Source: Bacteroidota bacterium (lineage in GTDB: Bacteria; Bacteroidota; Ignavibacteria; Kapaibacteriales; UBA2268). From it: a stretch of 38,521 nucleotides of DNA. The notes under the pieces are model-generated. The model worked only from the letters and a program-made list of their open reading frames with translations. It did not search any database and had not been told where the DNA came from. Shown here piece after piece: positions 8,427 through 17,854 of the stretch. Location of the stretch: assembly GCA_027371665.1 (NCBI GenBank), contig DAHXMP010000478.1:1-38521 (forward strand), in the 5' to 3' direction. The translations under genes and the position numbers were made by a program. Position 1 is the first letter of the stretch. Each line of letters begins with the position of its first letter.

Positions 8427-8556
8427 TTTCAGGGAAAGGAACAAAATTAAAGTTGGCAGAATTAATTTCAAATTAACCTTTTGAAGTTGAGAGATGTTGA
8501 AATGAAAAAAATAAAAATTTAAATTTTTTCAAAAAATTATTTTTTCTTTTATATCA

Positions 8557-8750
8557 TGCCAAACTTTAACCTATAAGGATTTCGGCTTTGATGAAAAACT
8601 TTGGAACATTACTTCAGATATTATGAAAAATCCGGATAAGCTTATGGACATCAATAGATGTTACTCGATTTGTATGATGATTAATATATTGGAGATATAT
8701 TCAGCGAACATTCAAAAGATTCAGCTTTGATTATGGTATTAATTTTATAA
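8557..8750 (+). pseudogene. Decayed protein-coding fragment
   Basis: One frame reads a protein-like stretch with KDFGFDEKLWNITSDIM and KNPDKLMDINR. From 8658 the +2 frame carries MLLDLYDD, a stop, then YIGDIFSEHSKDSALIMV, ending with TAA at 8748. The parts fit one ancestral gene disrupted by a frameshift and a nonsense codon. No family was recognised. It lies in an 860-base stretch without an intact gene, before an RHS core remnant, so a former effector or immunity gene is a possible but unproven reading. Confidence 0.4.
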
Positions 8751-8793
8751 ATCAAAAAAAATTTTCCAAAAAAAAGGTATTTCTGTAATAAAA

Positions 8794-8964
8794 ATGAGTG
8801 TGTATGATACTAATCATGCTGTTTTATATAAATAGCATTTTAAATATCAAGGATTGAAATTTGAAGAATTATATGGATTTGGGATAGAAAAGAAAGGTCA
8901 AGGAATTTATTATGATTTTATTGAAATTAAAGGAAAATTTTATATTTTATGTATCGAGAAATAA
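8794..8964 (+). pseudogene. Decayed fragment, possibly RHS-associated
   Basis: Starting at ATG 8794 the frame reads MSVYDTNHAVLYK, stops at 8833-8835, and then continues in the same frame with HFKYQGLKFEELYGF and KKGQGIYYDFIEIKG before TAA at 8962. The composition and continuity suggest a coding sequence broken by one stop. No family was recognised. It directly precedes the RHS core remnant. Confidence 0.38.
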
Positions 8965-8980
8965 TCATTATCAATTGGAT

Positions 8981-9097
8981 ATGATAAATGAAAAGAAAAT
9001 CAATATAGGAGTAAAGCAGTACGATCCTACAACAGGGCGTTTCCTCAGCCCCGACCCGCTGACAGAGAAGCATGAAAATTTATCAAAAAATAATTGA
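8981..9097 (+). pseudogene. RHS repeat-associated core remnant
   Basis: The short open frame contains KQYDPTTGRFLSPDPLTEK, the hallmark of the RHS/YD-repeat-associated core domain that normally ends a very large protein and precedes a variable toxin tip. Only this motif survives: no YD repeats lie upstream, and the frame stops at 9095-9097 after LSKNN. It is therefore a relic of an RHS-type polymorphic toxin gene or a displaced C-terminal cassette. The frame is open from 8912, but the part before about 8981 is not RHS-like. Confidence 0.7.
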
Positions 9098-9182
9098 TTG
9101 TATATAATTGCATTAGCTATTTTATCATATAAGCACTATTTTACAAGTCGTGCCGTTATATTGAAAAATTATTTGTTAGATT

Positions 9183-10577
9183 ATGTTCAATTTAATAAGC
9201 AGATACATATTAAGAAATCATGTTGCTCCGTTCCTTTTCGGAGTGTTTCTCGTTGTTTTCCTTTTCATATTCCAGTTTATACTGAAGAACATTGACCAGC
9301 TTGTCGGCAAGGGACTCGACACATGGGTAATTATACAGTTAATCGTTTTGAATACGGCATGGATGCTTGTTTTGGCCGTGCCGATAGGAGTACTGTTTTC
9401 GACGCTAATGACATTCGGCTCGATGTCCGCATCGCATGAAATAACAATATTCAAATCGAGCGGTGCGAGCCTGATAAAAATGATGACCCCGGTTTTAATA
9501 ACCGGAATTATTTTAACTCTTGCCCTTTTCTGGTTCAATGACCAAATCCTGCCGGAAGCTAATCACAGGGCAAAGGTTATGCTGAATGACATCACGAGGA
9601 AGAAGCCTACATTTTCAATCGAAGCAGGACAATTCTCGAATGCGATTGACGGATATACGATACTTGCACGTAAAGTGGATTCTGTTCACGGGACTCTGAA
9701 AGGTGTAACCGTTTACGATAACACGAGGGCTAAGGGAATGAATATTGTATCGGCGGACTCTGGCATTGCACAATTCACTCCGGACCAGTCAAAGCTTATA
9801 CTGAACCTGTTTCACGGGGAAATTCACCAGCTTTATAATAATGACCTGGCAAATTACAGAAGGATTAATTTTGATAAATACCAGATAATGATGAATGCAA
9901 GCGGATTTTCTTTTACGGAATCCAATGAAAATTCCATATCAAGGGGCGACAGGGAAATGCATATCCGTGACATGCAGAAAATTGTTGATGAAGCTGTTAC
10001 GGCATCAAACCAGGTTGACACGAATGTAAAAAAGCAGTTAGAAAAACAATACGATTATTTGATAGGTAAAGATAACCGTTCATCGAGGTTCTATGCAAGT
10101 GAAAGCCCCCAAAAACAAGACACAAGCCGTTTAGCGGCACTTAAAGGTGTGGACAAGCGTATAAATTTTCTCGAATCATCCGTAAATTCGATGATGCTGA
10201 GGAAATTCGATTATGCACTAAGAGCCAAACAATATATAGTAGAAATTCAGAAAAAATATGCCATACCATTTGCGTGTATAGTATTTATACTTGTCGGTTG
10301 TCCTTTGGGTATAGTTACAAGGGGCGGCAATTTCGGATTCAGTGCGGCAATTACTCTAGGTTTTTATATATTATACTGGGCATGCCTGATTGGAGGTGAA
10401 AAGCTGGCAGACAGGGCAATGATGTCGCCGGTGCTCAGCATGTGGCTTGGGAACATTATAGTAGGTGTACTTGGATTATACCTGACAATAAGGGTGAATA
10501 ACGAATCGTTAAAATTCAGCAATTTACCTGTAATAAAAAAAGTGAAGAAAATATCTTCTAAGAAAAAATCTCAGTAA
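9183..10577 (+). CDS. LptF/LptG-family permease
   Basis: 464-residue inner-membrane permease of the YjgP/YjgQ (COG0795) family, which with LptB moves lipopolysaccharide or related lipids out of the inner membrane. The start SRYILRNHVAPFLFGVFLVVFLFIF is typical, followed by the TM2-TM3 region with PIGVLFSTLMTFGSMSASHE. A periplasmic beta-jellyroll spans roughly residues 115-330. The last three helices include the conserved IPFACIVFILVGCPLG segment. The charged linker near 240-330 is longer than in enteric LptF/G, which is common in Bacteroidota. LptF versus LptG cannot be decided. The final 7 bases overlap the 3' end of the convergent aspartate kinase gene. Confidence 0.87.
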   Translation: MFNLISRYILRNHVAPFLFGVFLVVFLFIFQFILKNIDQLVGKGLDTWVIIQLIVLNTAWMLVLAVPIGVLFSTLMTFGSMSASHEITIFKSSGASLIKMMTPVLITGIILTLALFWFNDQILPEANHRAKVMLNDITRKKPTFSIEAGQFSNAIDGYTILARKVDSVHGTLKGVTVYDNTRAKGMNIVSADSGIAQFTPDQSKLILNLFHGEIHQLYNNDLANYRRINFDKYQIMMNASGFSFTESNENSISRGDREMHIRDMQKIVDEAVTASNQVDTNVKKQLEKQYDYLIGKDNRSSRFYASESPQKQDTSRLAALKGVDKRINFLESSVNSMMLRKFDYALRAKQYIVEIQKKYAIPFACIVFILVGCPLGIVTRGGNFGFSAAITLGFYILYWACLIGGEKLADRAMMSPVLSMWLGNIIVGVLGLYLTIRVNNESLKFSNLPVIKKVKKISSKKKSQ

Positions 10578-11905
10578 ACTATTTTAGAATGAATCAGCCT
10601 GATGAATGAAGCCAGAGAAGCAGGTGAAACAGCAAATCTTGCCGTATGAGTGCCGCGGTCATAGTCAAAATCATAAATTTCAAATTTCGATTGTTTTTTA
10701 ATTAATTTAGGGATTAAACCGCAGATTTTTTCATTCGCATTTATTACTGTAACAACCGAACATTCAATAACATCGGGTTTTGAAATTATTTCGGAAGATT
10801 TTAAGAGATAACCATGTTTTTCAGGTATGGTGATTTTATAGATATCGTGATTAGAAGATATTGAAAAAATTTTTTCGGGCAAACCTTCAAATGATTTTAG
10901 CCATCTATCCAAATTATTTTTTTCAATGGTTGAATTTATTTTAAATTGAAGCAGGAGGAGTTTTTCTTTGCTCACAATCAGAGGATGAGGCAATTCAACA
11001 CGACTGTTATCAACGATTGTAAAATCTCCATCGGGGGCGAAGGCTGAACGATAGATTAACCTAATGTGCTTTTCGGCTGCATTGCTAAGCATTTCAGGAT
11101 AAAGGAGCTTTAAACCGTTCACCGATGCTTTATATGCATCATTATAATTTAATTCTTTAATGGATTTTGTTTCTTTAACGATTTTCGGGTCGGCAGTTCT
11201 GAAACCGTTTACGTCGGTCCAAATAGTCAGTTCACCTGCACCGGCAAGCTGAGCGAATAAAGTTGCGGTAAAATTAGAACTCTCAATACCCATTGTGGTC
11301 ACTTCACCAATAAGATTTTTAGCAACAAATCCCTGGGTAAGTACAATTTCATGCTTTTCCATGGCAGGGAGCAATGTTGATTCGAAAATCTGCTTTGTTT
11401 CAGGGAATAATGGCTTTGAATTTCCGAAACTGTCATCGCTGACAATAAGAGATGTGGAATCAATACACTCGTGTTGATAACCCTGCTCGGCAAGGAAATA
11501 ATTAACGGTATGAAGTGCAAAGTACTCACCATAACTTAAGATTACATCGAGTGTCCGGGGAGTAAGTTCCCGTGTAATCATCAAGCCTTCGAGAAAATCT
11601 GAGATTTCATTTTTACCTTTTCTAAAGAGCTTTTTCAGGTCTTTTTGTTTTGAATCATCAGTCAATAATTGTTCAGCGAAAAGATTGTGTTCTTTAATGA
11701 TTTTTGATAAGATATTATATGAATCTTTTTCTTTGCCCTGTTCTGCTAAACGTGCAGCCGTTTCAAGCTTTCTTGTTGCTGATGAGAAAGCTGAAATTAC
11801 AATTAATAAAGGCTTACCGGAATAGTTCCTTATGATATCAACCATACGGTTGAATCCGCCCGGTTTTCCAAGAACAGCCCCTCCGATTTTAATTACATTT
11901 ATCAA
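10571..11905 (-). CDS. Aspartate kinase
   Basis: Phosphorylates L-aspartate with ATP, opening the lysine, threonine and methionine pathway. The 444-residue monofunctional enzyme begins INVIKIGGAVLGKPGGF, with the amino-acid kinase KxGG motif at Lys6-Gly9. The substrate-binding block is TMGIESSNFTATLFAQLAGA followed by TIWTDVNGFRTADPK, where the family has GRGGSD and TDVDGIxTADPR. The Gly-rich part is altered to GIESSN, as in the ThrA-type branch. Residues from about 300 form the ACT regulatory region, implying end-product feedback. The stop is TGA. A well-spaced promoter lies directly upstream. No dehydrogenase partner or fusion is present. Confidence 0.87.
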   Translation of the reverse strand: MINVIKIGGAVLGKPGGFNRMVDIIRNYSGKPLLIVISAFSSATRKLETAARLAEQGKEKDSYNILSKIIKEHNLFAEQLLTDDSKQKDLKKLFRKGKNEISDFLEGLMITRELTPRTLDVILSYGEYFALHTVNYFLAEQGYQHECIDSTSLIVSDDSFGNSKPLFPETKQIFESTLLPAMEKHEIVLTQGFVAKNLIGEVTTMGIESSNFTATLFAQLAGAGELTIWTDVNGFRTADPKIVKETKSIKELNYNDAYKASVNGLKLLYPEMLSNAAEKHIRLIYRSAFAPDGDFTIVDNSRVELPHPLIVSKEKLLLLQFKINSTIEKNNLDRWLKSFEGLPEKIFSISSNHDIYKITIPEKHGYLLKSSEIISKPDVIECSVVTVINANEKICGLIPKLIKKQSKFEIYDFDYDRGTHTARFAVSPASLASFIRLIHSKIVY

Positions 11906-11929
11906 CGAAAACCGTATTTATTAAAAAAA

Positions 11930-11960
11930 CAAAAATAACAAGGTAATGTTATTATTACAA
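11930..11960 (-). promoter_or_regulatory. Bacteroidota-type promoter of aspartate kinase
   Basis: On the minus strand TTG (11958-11960) is followed after 20 bases by TATTTTTG (11930-11937), matching the TTG-N19-21-TAnnTTTG pattern of the Bacteroidota primary sigma factor. The implied transcription start lies about 20 bases before the ATG, giving a short leader. Confidence 0.52.
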
Positions 11961-11988
11961 TAAAATATTAATTATTTGCATTTTCGGC

Positions 11989-11996
11989 TATTTTTG
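11989..11996 (+). promoter_or_regulatory. Candidate -7 box of the surface-protein operon
   Basis: TATTTTTG, followed by C, fits TAnnTTTG and lies about 98 bases before the preferred start of the large T9SS cargo gene. No -33 box of the right spacing is visible. Confidence 0.35.
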
Positions 11997-12093
11997 CATT
12001 ATAAGACAGATTAAAACGTTAATAAATCATTTAATATTTACAAACCGGAAAATTGTAACTTTTTGAAGCTTTGGATTGTCTAAAACATTAAGA

Positions 12094-15000
12094 ATGGAAC
12101 AAATAATAATTTTGAAAGAATTGCTTAGAGAAATCGGAAAATATAAATTTTTGTTGCTGATAATTATTGTACTTAATATCTGTAATCTCCCCCTGAAAGC
12201 TAATTTGACAATTGAACTGGACACAATAGCTTCAGGAACAGTATACCCAATTGTTAACGCAGATAAATATCCACAGCTTAAAGTCAGGATGAGGGTCAGT
12301 AAAGACGGGAACATAATAAGTCTTTTGCCTTCAAACATCATATTTACTCAAAGCAACAGGGAAACAAAGCCTGCATCGGTAAATTCCGCAGACAACGGAT
12401 GGTATGACGTGAGCTGGTATTCTTTTTCCGAAGGTACGATAGGTGTTGTATGCACATACCAGGATGAAGCCGGAAAAGCAGACGGAATTTTCAAGGTCGG
12501 GATGTCACTTAAATTAAACATAAGGACCATAACAGACCAGGAAACCCCGGATTTGCAATTCGACGGAATTCCGCAGGGCATGCAACAGAGTAAAACGGTG
12601 AATGTGGTTGCGATGGCAGGGGAGCATGATTCATCCGGAAGAGAAACAATACTTCGTGTAGATTCAATAAAAACATACAGCCCAGATTTTCAGTGTTTGT
12701 GGCGGGGAAGTGTTATGAACCGAAACCTGCCGCCTGTAGGATTAATGCCAGGATTTAATTATAAAGTGAATTTAACTTATTCACCTCAGGATAATACCGG
12801 ATATCACAGGGATAAATTTAAAGTGTATTATGAAGGAGGCCTTTTTGAAGATATAAATCTTATCGGAGGTTATTTCAACATACCTGAGGCGTCTTACTTA
12901 CACCTAATACAGCCAAACGGAGGAGAAAGGCTGACACCTTGCCAGACATACACAATAAAATGGGAAAGATATACTCCCGGAATAAAAACAAATATAGAAT
13001 TAAGCACCGACGGCGGAAGTACATGGTCGAATATTGGTTCAAGCCCGGACTCAGCTTTTAACTGGACTGTGCCGAATTTTGCAACTGATAATGCACAAAT
13101 CAGGGTGAGCCAGGACTTAACATATACAAATCCTATCCTACTTACAAAAGATGAAATACCAACGTATAAAGTTGCTCACAGCTTTAACGGTTTAAAGCTT
13201 TTGGATGCAAATCTGGCAGGCATTGTCAGGGAGTGGGACCTTATTAATTATACTATGAAAGGTGAATATAAGATTGCAGATATATCATATCCCGGCAGAC
13301 AGATTATACCATTGGGGCTTGATTATACGGAAAGCGACAGCAGGTTTGCCGTAGCTTACAGGTATAAAAATCAGACAGGAGATAATATCGCATTTTTTGA
13401 TACAAGCAATTATTCGCCGGCATCTGTTGTACCGATTGACCCGAATTTTACAACAAAAAAAATGCTGATTGACCATAGTCAGCGTTACATGGCATTTGTA
13501 CCTGATTTTGGAAATACTATATTAATACATTCAGCGAAAGACGGAAGTTTCATAAGGAAACTTACATTTTCGGCACCGGTAACTGCCTTTGCTTTCAGTA
13601 CCGGGACCGATGAAGCCGTTGTTGCACTATTAAACGGGCAGGTAAGCTTAATTACACTTAATGATTTTTCAATATCAGATACCTTCGATTTTTCAGGTAT
13701 ACCTGTCATCTTAGAAATTGCATTATCCCCTAACGGGAAATACATAGCAGTGGGATGTATGGCACCAAGAAGCACAATTTTTATAAGCAACAGGAACGAA
13801 GTCCATGTTTATGATATTTCCACGAGACAGATTGTAAGGACATACAGGGAAACAGCAAGCGACCCTGTCGGATTAAGGTTCAATCCGATTTCGACTACTC
13901 TTGTTATTGGTTCCAAAACTCAACCACAACTAACGTTGTGGGACCTCCCTTCAAATAATACAAGTTCCGGGATGACAGGGAGCAACGGCTCACTGACAGA
14001 TATATCCTTTTCACCTGTAAGGGCATCAATTGCAACATCAACTGATTCATGGGACCATTTATGGATTAGAAACTTTTCATACCCCGAAAGGGATGGGAGT
14101 GATTCATCATTTACAATAGTCAGACCAGTATTAACGGTAAATCCGGTAAATGCAGGCAATAAATACGTAGCTACAAATAACGAATATGATATAAGTGCCA
14201 GTTTTTGCAACAGCGGCTCAATACCTGTTTTTATTAATAATTCTTTTTTAAAAAATGGTGTCAGTTTCAGAATAAAAGATACATTTCAGCCCGATTCGTT
14301 GTATCCGGGACAATGTATGGATATGAAAATCATCTTTAATCCGCAGGATACCGGAAAAGTTACGGACTCCTTAGTCTATTCATCCTGCATTGGAAATTTT
14401 TATGTACCAATTGAAGGGTACGGTATAAACAGGAACATTTCTTTTTATTTTGATACACTTGACTTTGGTGAAGTCTGCCTAAATAATAGCAGTACAAAAG
14501 AAGTATTGTTTATTAAAAATAATGACCCGGTCCCGGTCTATATAAATGGAATTTCAATACCGGATTATCCTTCTGCATTTAAGATAATAACACAGTTAAA
14601 AGATTCAATTCTAAATCCCGGGGAATCATTTAGTATAAAGTTTAATTTTACTCCAACAGCAATTGGCACGGTTAGTCAACTAGTCGAGGTATCTCATTCA
14701 TGGCTTCCGAAATTCACATTCAGGAAGAACTTTTTGAAAGGAACGGGAATAGGCTCGGAATTTGAAATTAATTACAGCGATTTAAGGTTTATACCCGAGA
14801 TTCAGGATAGAACAATAAAAATCAAAAATAATTCAAACAGTGACCTGATAATTAATACAATTGATATAACTCCACCGGGTGTCTTTAATGTTACTACCCC
14901 ATTACCGATTGTTATTCCCGTAAAAGGTGAGACTGATTTAAGTGTTCACTGGACAGGTGAGACAACAAACGATATATACATGCAGGTTGAAGGAAGCCCG

Positions 15001-15726
15001 TGCATATCTAAGCGCTATGTTGTATTAGGGATGTACGAGGGAAACTCCCTGCTGTCAATTTCACCGGTTCTTGCAGACCCGAGGGATAGTGCCATTATAC
15101 CGATTAATTTCACAAATTCGGAGAACAAACCTTATAATGGAGAGAGAACATTTGAAGCTATTATTACTGTTAATCCAAGAATGTTTCTTCCTGTTTATGC
15201 TTCGAGCCTGTACGGAACAGCAATGATAACCAAAAATGAAATTGTATATGACCGCAGGATTATAGGTGTAAAGGTTGACGGAAATTTCGACAGGGAGGGG
15301 GTTGTTGCCGAAATACACGGGTTAGCAGGGTTAGCAGAAACAGATACATCAAAAATAGAATTTGATTCCAGTTCTGTTTTTTGGGGAAAAGCAGTTAATA
15401 CTTTTACCGAAGGAGCATTATTTAAGTTAATTAATCTAAGCGGAACGAGAAGGTTTTTGCAAAATGGTTTAAGCCTTATTTCATTAAAGCCAAATCCAAC
15501 AGACGGATTTGTTCAAATCGCTATAAATTCCATTAATGCCGGTAATTGTTCGGTTGATGTGTTTGACGAGTTAGGAAACAAAAGAGAAGACACTATGAAT
15601 GAAGCTTTAACTGTGGGAGTAAATAATCTTTCGATTAATCTACCAGGTTTAAATACCGGAACCTATTACATGAAAATAAGCCGAGGAACAAGTGAGATTA
15701 CAGTGCCGATAATGATAGTAAAATGA
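12094..15726 (+). CDS. T9SS-sorted surface protein, propeller plus anchor-D-like domains
   Basis: Predicted secreted protein of 1210 residues. A signal segment, FLLLIIIVLNICNLPLKA, lies near residues 18-36. An Ig-like PNGGE module (IQPNGGERL, then TIKW and LSTDGGSTW) spans about 269-350. Residues about 356-660 are WD40-like blades with repeats such as VTAFAFSTGTDEAVVALL and ALSPNGKYIAVG. From about 672 to 900 there are ASH/choice-of-anchor-D-like units (LDFGEVCLNNSSTKEVLF). The end, from about 1126 (LKPNPTDG, then DVFDELGNK and LNTGTYYMKI), is a type A Por secretion sorting domain. Thus it should cross the outer membrane via T9SS and be surface-attached or released. ATG 12094 is preferred over TTG 12076. 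Its TGA stop overlaps the next start. Confidence 0.82.
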   Translation: MEQIIILKELLREIGKYKFLLLIIIVLNICNLPLKANLTIELDTIASGTVYPIVNADKYPQLKVRMRVSKDGNIISLLPSNIIFTQSNRETKPASVNSADNGWYDVSWYSFSEGTIGVVCTYQDEAGKADGIFKVGMSLKLNIRTITDQETPDLQFDGIPQGMQQSKTVNVVAMAGEHDSSGRETILRVDSIKTYSPDFQCLWRGSVMNRNLPPVGLMPGFNYKVNLTYSPQDNTGYHRDKFKVYYEGGLFEDINLIGGYFNIPEASYLHLIQPNGGERLTPCQTYTIKWERYTPGIKTNIELSTDGGSTWSNIGSSPDSAFNWTVPNFATDNAQIRVSQDLTYTNPILLTKDEIPTYKVAHSFNGLKLLDANLAGIVREWDLINYTMKGEYKIADISYPGRQIIPLGLDYTESDSRFAVAYRYKNQTGDNIAFFDTSNYSPASVVPIDPNFTTKKMLIDHSQRYMAFVPDFGNTILIHSAKDGSFIRKLTFSAPVTAFAFSTGTDEAVVALLNGQVSLITLNDFSISDTFDFSGIPVILEIALSPNGKYIAVGCMAPRSTIFISNRNEVHVYDISTRQIVRTYRETASDPVGLRFNPISTTLVIGSKTQPQLTLWDLPSNNTSSGMTGSNGSLTDISFSPVRASIATSTDSWDHLWIRNFSYPERDGSDSSFTIVRPVLTVNPVNAGNKYVATNNEYDISASFCNSGSIPVFINNSFLKNGVSFRIKDTFQPDSLYPGQCMDMKIIFNPQDTGKVTDSLVYSSCIGNFYVPIEGYGINRNISFYFDTLDFGEVCLNNSSTKEVLFIKNNDPVPVYINGISIPDYPSAFKIITQLKDSILNPGESFSIKFNFTPTAIGTVSQLVEVSHSWLPKFTFRKNFLKGTGIGSEFEINYSDLRFIPEIQDRTIKIKNNSNSDLIINTIDITPPGVFNVTTPLPIVIPVKGETDLSVHWTGETTNDIYMQVEGSPCISKRYVVLGMYEGNSLLSISPVLADPRDSAIIPINFTNSENKPYNGERTFEAIITVNPRMFLPVYASSLYGTAMITKNEIVYDRRIIGVKVDGNFDREGVVAEIHGLAGLAETDTSKIEFDSSSVFWGKAVNTFTEGALFKLINLSGTRRFLQNGLSLISLKPNPTDGFVQIAINSINAGNCSVDVFDELGNKREDTMNEALTVGVNNLSINLPGLNTGTYYMKISRGTSEITVPIMIVK

Positions 15727-17675
15727 TAAGAATATTAAATTTGAACATAAACATAAAAATATATAGATTAATAATAATTTCGCTTTTCATCTTGTTTTGT
15801 CAAAGCAAATTATTCCCCGATGATAAATATTCAGATTTCATTCTTACCGGAGGTATAGGATTGAACTTGAATTTTCATCGTGGTAACTTTAAGGGTTATT
15901 CTTCTTATGCATATCTTAATCCGTCTTTCACAAACGGTTTCGGGCTTGGAGGAAGAATTTTTGCAGGTGCTGAATATATTTTTAAAGATAAACTGTTAGG
16001 TAAAGAACTTCACGGCGGATTTGATGTTTCATATTCAAACTTATCATCTACACTGATAAAGGATGAATTTATAGGTAATATAATAACAGAGAACACATAC
16101 ACTCAAGGAACATCAGAACATAAGCTTGAATCACACATATCTGCACTTATGATAGAGCCGAAACTTATAATTTATCCATTCGAGAATTTGCCTTTATCTG
16201 CTTTTGCAGGATTCCAATTCGGTATTCCAATGAATATGACATATTATCAGGAAGAAGGGCTGATTCATCCTGATTTTGGAACTTATGAAAACGGGCAGAG
16301 AGTCAGAGATACCTCTTCAGGCAATATTCCTTCTCCGGCTTCGGTTTATTTTGCCTTGTCTTTGGGCGTAAGATATGAAATATATAAATCGGATAATTTT
16401 ACGGTTCTGCCAGTCATTAATTTTAATTTTGGTTTGACAAACCTATCATCTAATGTTGATTGGAAAGCTTCAAATCTATCATTTAGTGCATTATTGCAGT
16501 ACAGAATTCCTTTACCCGTTAAGAAAACGAATCCGCCTCCTGTTCCACCTCCTCCACCTCCACCGGAGGAAAAACCGATGCATTTCGCATTAAATGTATT
16601 CTATAAGGATAAAAAATTAGAAGATGGAGATACGATAAAAGTCAAAGTTGTGGATACTTTATATATAAATAAATATTATGTCAGTCCGGTTATTTTTTAT
16701 GCGGAGAATAAAACGGATTTTGGAATTAAAAGCGGTAATCCCGAAAGTCCCGAGGATGCACAAAATATGAGCTACAGGGCTATACAATTTTATCTTGCAG
16801 AACATCCCAAATCAAAAATTAAAATTATTTCTTCTGCTATAAGTGATGAAGGAAGAAACACAGCTGCCAAGAGACTTAAAACATTTTTGAAAAAATTTAA
16901 TATTGATTCGTCCAGGATAACAAAAGATATAAAAATTGAAGATAAAAATAAATTCAGAATAAAGGAACTGGAGGATGAAAACAGATTTATCAAATTTGAA
17001 ACCGATGATAAAGAGCAGGCTTTAAATGTTACTTTTGATTCATCTCAAATCTCATATATTGATGATGTCAAAATTAATATTCTGCCGGACTTACAAAATG
17101 AAAGTAATAACAGATTTGAAGGAATAATATCTGTAAATGGACAAGAAGTTAATAAACTGGCTGATTCAGCGAGATATTATGACTTAAGCGGGTACCTGAA
17201 TAAAGATATTATTATTAACAACGGCAGAATTACGATTGGAGCTGATAACACAGATGTAACCGGTCAACGCATTACAAAAAAAATGAATATTTACTTAAAA
17301 GCGGAACCTTACCAGGCAAGGCTTGTTGAAAATTTATCATCAGGTGTACCCGGCAGGGAAGCATATCATGAATATATACTCGGTTTTTGCAAATTTGATA
17401 AAAGTGATTTTTACAGCATTAATTATCATGCCGTCAATGTAATTAAAGAGGCTTACAATTATGGAAGGAAAATAGAAATAATTCCATTGACCGACAGCCT
17501 CGGTACAGATGAATACAACCACATTCTGGCTGTAAAAAGGGCGGAATTTGCATCGAAGGTCTTGTCAATTGATTTAAAAAAAATAAAACTTACAATTCCG
17601 AACCGCTATTTATTCTCGAATGATTCTCCGGAAGGAAGGCTGATGAACAGGTCAGTCATAGTCAGAATATTTTAA
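15723..17675 (+). CDS. OmpA-family outer-membrane protein
   Basis: 650-residue envelope protein. After an N-terminal signal segment (LIIISLFILFCQSKLF) comes a region with beta-barrel-like alternation to about residue 265 (GGIGLNLNFH, GLGGRIFAGAEYIF, LSLGVRYEIY). A Pro-rich linker, PPPVPPPPPPPEE, occupies about 271-284. The periplasmic part has two OmpA-like modules: one near 345-400 (RAIQFYLAEHPKSKIKIISSA) and one at the end (AYNYGRKIEIIPLTDSLGT, then LAVKRAEFASKVL and the terminal RLMNRSVIVRIF). The C-terminal NR in MNRSV matches the peptidoglycan-binding fold, although the classic TD-x10-LSxxRA signature is loose. The start ATG overlaps the TGA of the upstream T9SS cargo gene (ATGA), indicating translational coupling. 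Confidence 0.78.
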   Translation: MIRILNLNINIKIYRLIIISLFILFCQSKLFPDDKYSDFILTGGIGLNLNFHRGNFKGYSSYAYLNPSFTNGFGLGGRIFAGAEYIFKDKLLGKELHGGFDVSYSNLSSTLIKDEFIGNIITENTYTQGTSEHKLESHISALMIEPKLIIYPFENLPLSAFAGFQFGIPMNMTYYQEEGLIHPDFGTYENGQRVRDTSSGNIPSPASVYFALSLGVRYEIYKSDNFTVLPVINFNFGLTNLSSNVDWKASNLSFSALLQYRIPLPVKKTNPPPVPPPPPPPEEKPMHFALNVFYKDKKLEDGDTIKVKVVDTLYINKYYVSPVIFYAENKTDFGIKSGNPESPEDAQNMSYRAIQFYLAEHPKSKIKIISSAISDEGRNTAAKRLKTFLKKFNIDSSRITKDIKIEDKNKFRIKELEDENRFIKFETDDKEQALNVTFDSSQISYIDDVKINILPDLQNESNNRFEGIISVNGQEVNKLADSARYYDLSGYLNKDIIINNGRITIGADNTDVTGQRITKKMNIYLKAEPYQARLVENLSSGVPGREAYHEYILGFCKFDKSDFYSINYHAVNVIKEAYNYGRKIEIIPLTDSLGTDEYNHILAVKRAEFASKVLSIDLKKIKLTIPNRYLFSNDSPEGRLMNRSVIVRIF

Positions 17676-17756
17676 TTTAAGTTTTAAAAAAGATATTAAA
17701 CAACATTTTTATATAATTTGAAAAATAGAAGTTGATTTATATAATTAAATTCTTTA

Positions 17757-17780
17757 AATTAATATTGATTAATATTAATT
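17757..17780. repeat. AT-only palindrome upstream of the Omp28-like gene
   Basis: AATTAATATT and AATATTAATT form a perfect 10-bp inverted repeat around GATT, 74 bases before the preferred start of the next gene. It could be an operator or a weak terminator of the preceding operon; the region is extremely AT-rich, so chance is possible. Confidence 0.35.
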
Positions 17781-17854
17781 TAATTATTATTATTTTTATT
17801 TAAAAATACTAATGACAAATCATTTCAATGTTTAATAAATCAATAGGTGTTGTT

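Noticed and set aside
9098..9295. Open frame before and over the LptF/G start
   Set aside because: Overlaps the well-supported permease in another frame and shows no family features.
12076..12093. TTG start for the large T9SS cargo
   Set aside because: ATG at 12094 is closer to the signal segment and TTG is rarer.
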